This document shows, piece by piece, positions 14,981 through 15,418 of a stretch of 15,418 nucleotides of DNA. Within the stretch, counting starts at the first letter, position 1; each line of letters opens with the position of its first letter. The position numbers and the translations under genes were made by a program. The notes below the pieces were generated by a model that did not search any database, was not told the DNA's origin, and saw only the letters and a program-made list of their open reading frames with translations. The stretch comes from Bacteroidota bacterium (GTDB taxonomy: Bacteria; Bacteroidota; Bacteroidia; Flavobacteriales_D; Crocinitomicaceae), in contig JAJRQP010000149.1 of assembly GCA_024280195.1 (NCBI GenBank), positions 1 to 15,418 of the forward strand, in the 5' to 3' direction.

Positions 14981-15322
14981 GTGTCAGTTCTATTAAAAAC
15001 AATCCTTCTATTGTGTATTTCCAACTTTTTTATGCTGAGTGCATGGTACTTGCATCTAAAATGGCTGGACCAAAAACATTGGTACATTGCTGCAATGGTG
15101 AGTTGGGGAATTGCTTTTTTTGAATATAATTTTCACATTCCCGCCAACAGAATTGGGAGTCAAGAATTGTCGTTGATCCAACTTCAAGTGATTCAAATTG
15201 GAATTTCCTTGCTTATGTTTATTCCATTTTCCATTATTATGATGGGAAAACCAATTAAACTAGATTATGTCTGGGCAGCACTTTGCTTGGTCGCAGCCGC
15301 ATTTTTTATTTTTAAGAAGTAA
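14981..15322 (+). CDS. DUF486 (DMT-like) membrane protein
   Basis: This 113-residue integral membrane protein belongs to the DUF486 family, related in topology to small multidrug-resistance-type proteins; its substrate is unknown. Four hydrophobic segments are visible (about 4-24, 36-50, 68-90, 95-111). Family signatures are present: SNFFMLSAWYLHLKW, VSWGIAFFEYNFHIPANRIG and the Gln-rich QLQVIQIGISL. The start is GTG at 14981: an in-frame TAA at 14969-14971 limits the upstream extent and no ATG lies in between, so GTG gives the family-like N-terminus. The stop is TAA 15320-15322. It is monocistronic in this window, divergent from the molybdenum-storage operon and convergent with the partial gene at the right edge, whose stop codon is only 12 bases away. 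Confidence 0.85.
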   Translation: MSVLLKTILLLCISNFFMLSAWYLHLKWLDQKHWYIAAMVSWGIAFFEYNFHIPANRIGSQELSLIQLQVIQIGISLLMFIPFSIIMMGKPIKLDYVWAALCLVAAAFFIFKK

Positions 15323-15334
15323 TCAACTTATCAA

Positions 15335-15418
15335 CTAGCGATCAATAGGAGGCAATGTTTCTCCAAGCCATTTGTAGAATTCGCTGTGCCAAATCAAGCT
15401 GTTTTGGTAATCGAGAAC
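15335..15418 (-). CDS. C-terminal end of an unrecognised protein (partial)
   Basis: The minus strand is open from the window edge to TAG (15335-15337). The 27 codons end in WHSEFYKWLGETLPPIDR and have the composition of a real protein (aromatic-rich, no stops). Only the C-terminus is visible, so no family can be named. It converges with the DUF486 gene with a 12-base gap between the two stop codons. Confidence 0.6.
   Translation of the reverse strand, partial: VLDYQNSLIWHSEFYKWLGETLPPIDR

Overview
The window looks like a chromosomal segment of a Bacteroidetes (Bacteroidota) bacterium, probably a flavobacterium-like member. The sequence is AT-rich. It encodes a large secreted protein with a C-terminal type IX secretion (Por) sorting domain, two lipoproteins or exported proteins with short signal sequences, and several TAnnTTTG-type -7 promoter elements typical of this phylum. 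Most genes lack a clear Shine-Dalgarno sequence. No rRNA, tRNA, CRISPR array or transposase was seen.

Left part (1-5251): the window opens inside a gene for an OmpA-like protein whose C-terminal part faintly resembles the GldM C-terminal domain. Next, on the minus strand, comes a compact, visibly more AT-rich cassette: HTH regulator, PD-(D/E)XK endonuclease-like protein and gamma-class N6-adenine DNA methyltransferase. It reads as a type II restriction-modification system in C-R-M order. The regulator ends at an A8 tract that forms a perfect A_AAA_AAA slippery heptamer abutting the stop codon. A -1 shift there would extend the protein so that its stop overlaps the start codon of the endonuclease gene. 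Upstream of the cassette is rlmF (23S rRNA m6A1618 methyltransferase), also on the minus strand.

Middle (5252-7654): a lone small arginine-rich protein has a His...Asn-Cys arrangement suggestive of a permuted papain-like fold and carries its own strong terminator. It is followed by a two-domain universal stress protein and a convergent small lipoprotein.

Right part (7807-14852) is a molybdenum locus. A plus-strand modABC operon (molybdate uptake) ends at a bidirectional terminator. Facing it on the minus strand is a tightly overlapping operon encoding a polytopic membrane protein that looks like an ECF-transporter T part joined to an S-like part by a Gly/Ser/Lys linker, then both subunits of a molybdenum storage protein (MosA and MosB, amino-acid-kinase fold). 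A T9SS cargo protein lies between the two operons. The genes suggest import of molybdate (or tungstate) by ModABC and ATP-dependent cluster storage in MoSto, with the fused membrane protein as an uncharacterised partner. MoSto is best known from nitrogen-fixing proteobacteria, so its presence here with an ECF-like fusion is the most interesting feature of the window.

The right edge holds a DUF486 membrane protein on the plus strand and the C-terminal 27 codons of an unrecognised minus-strand gene.
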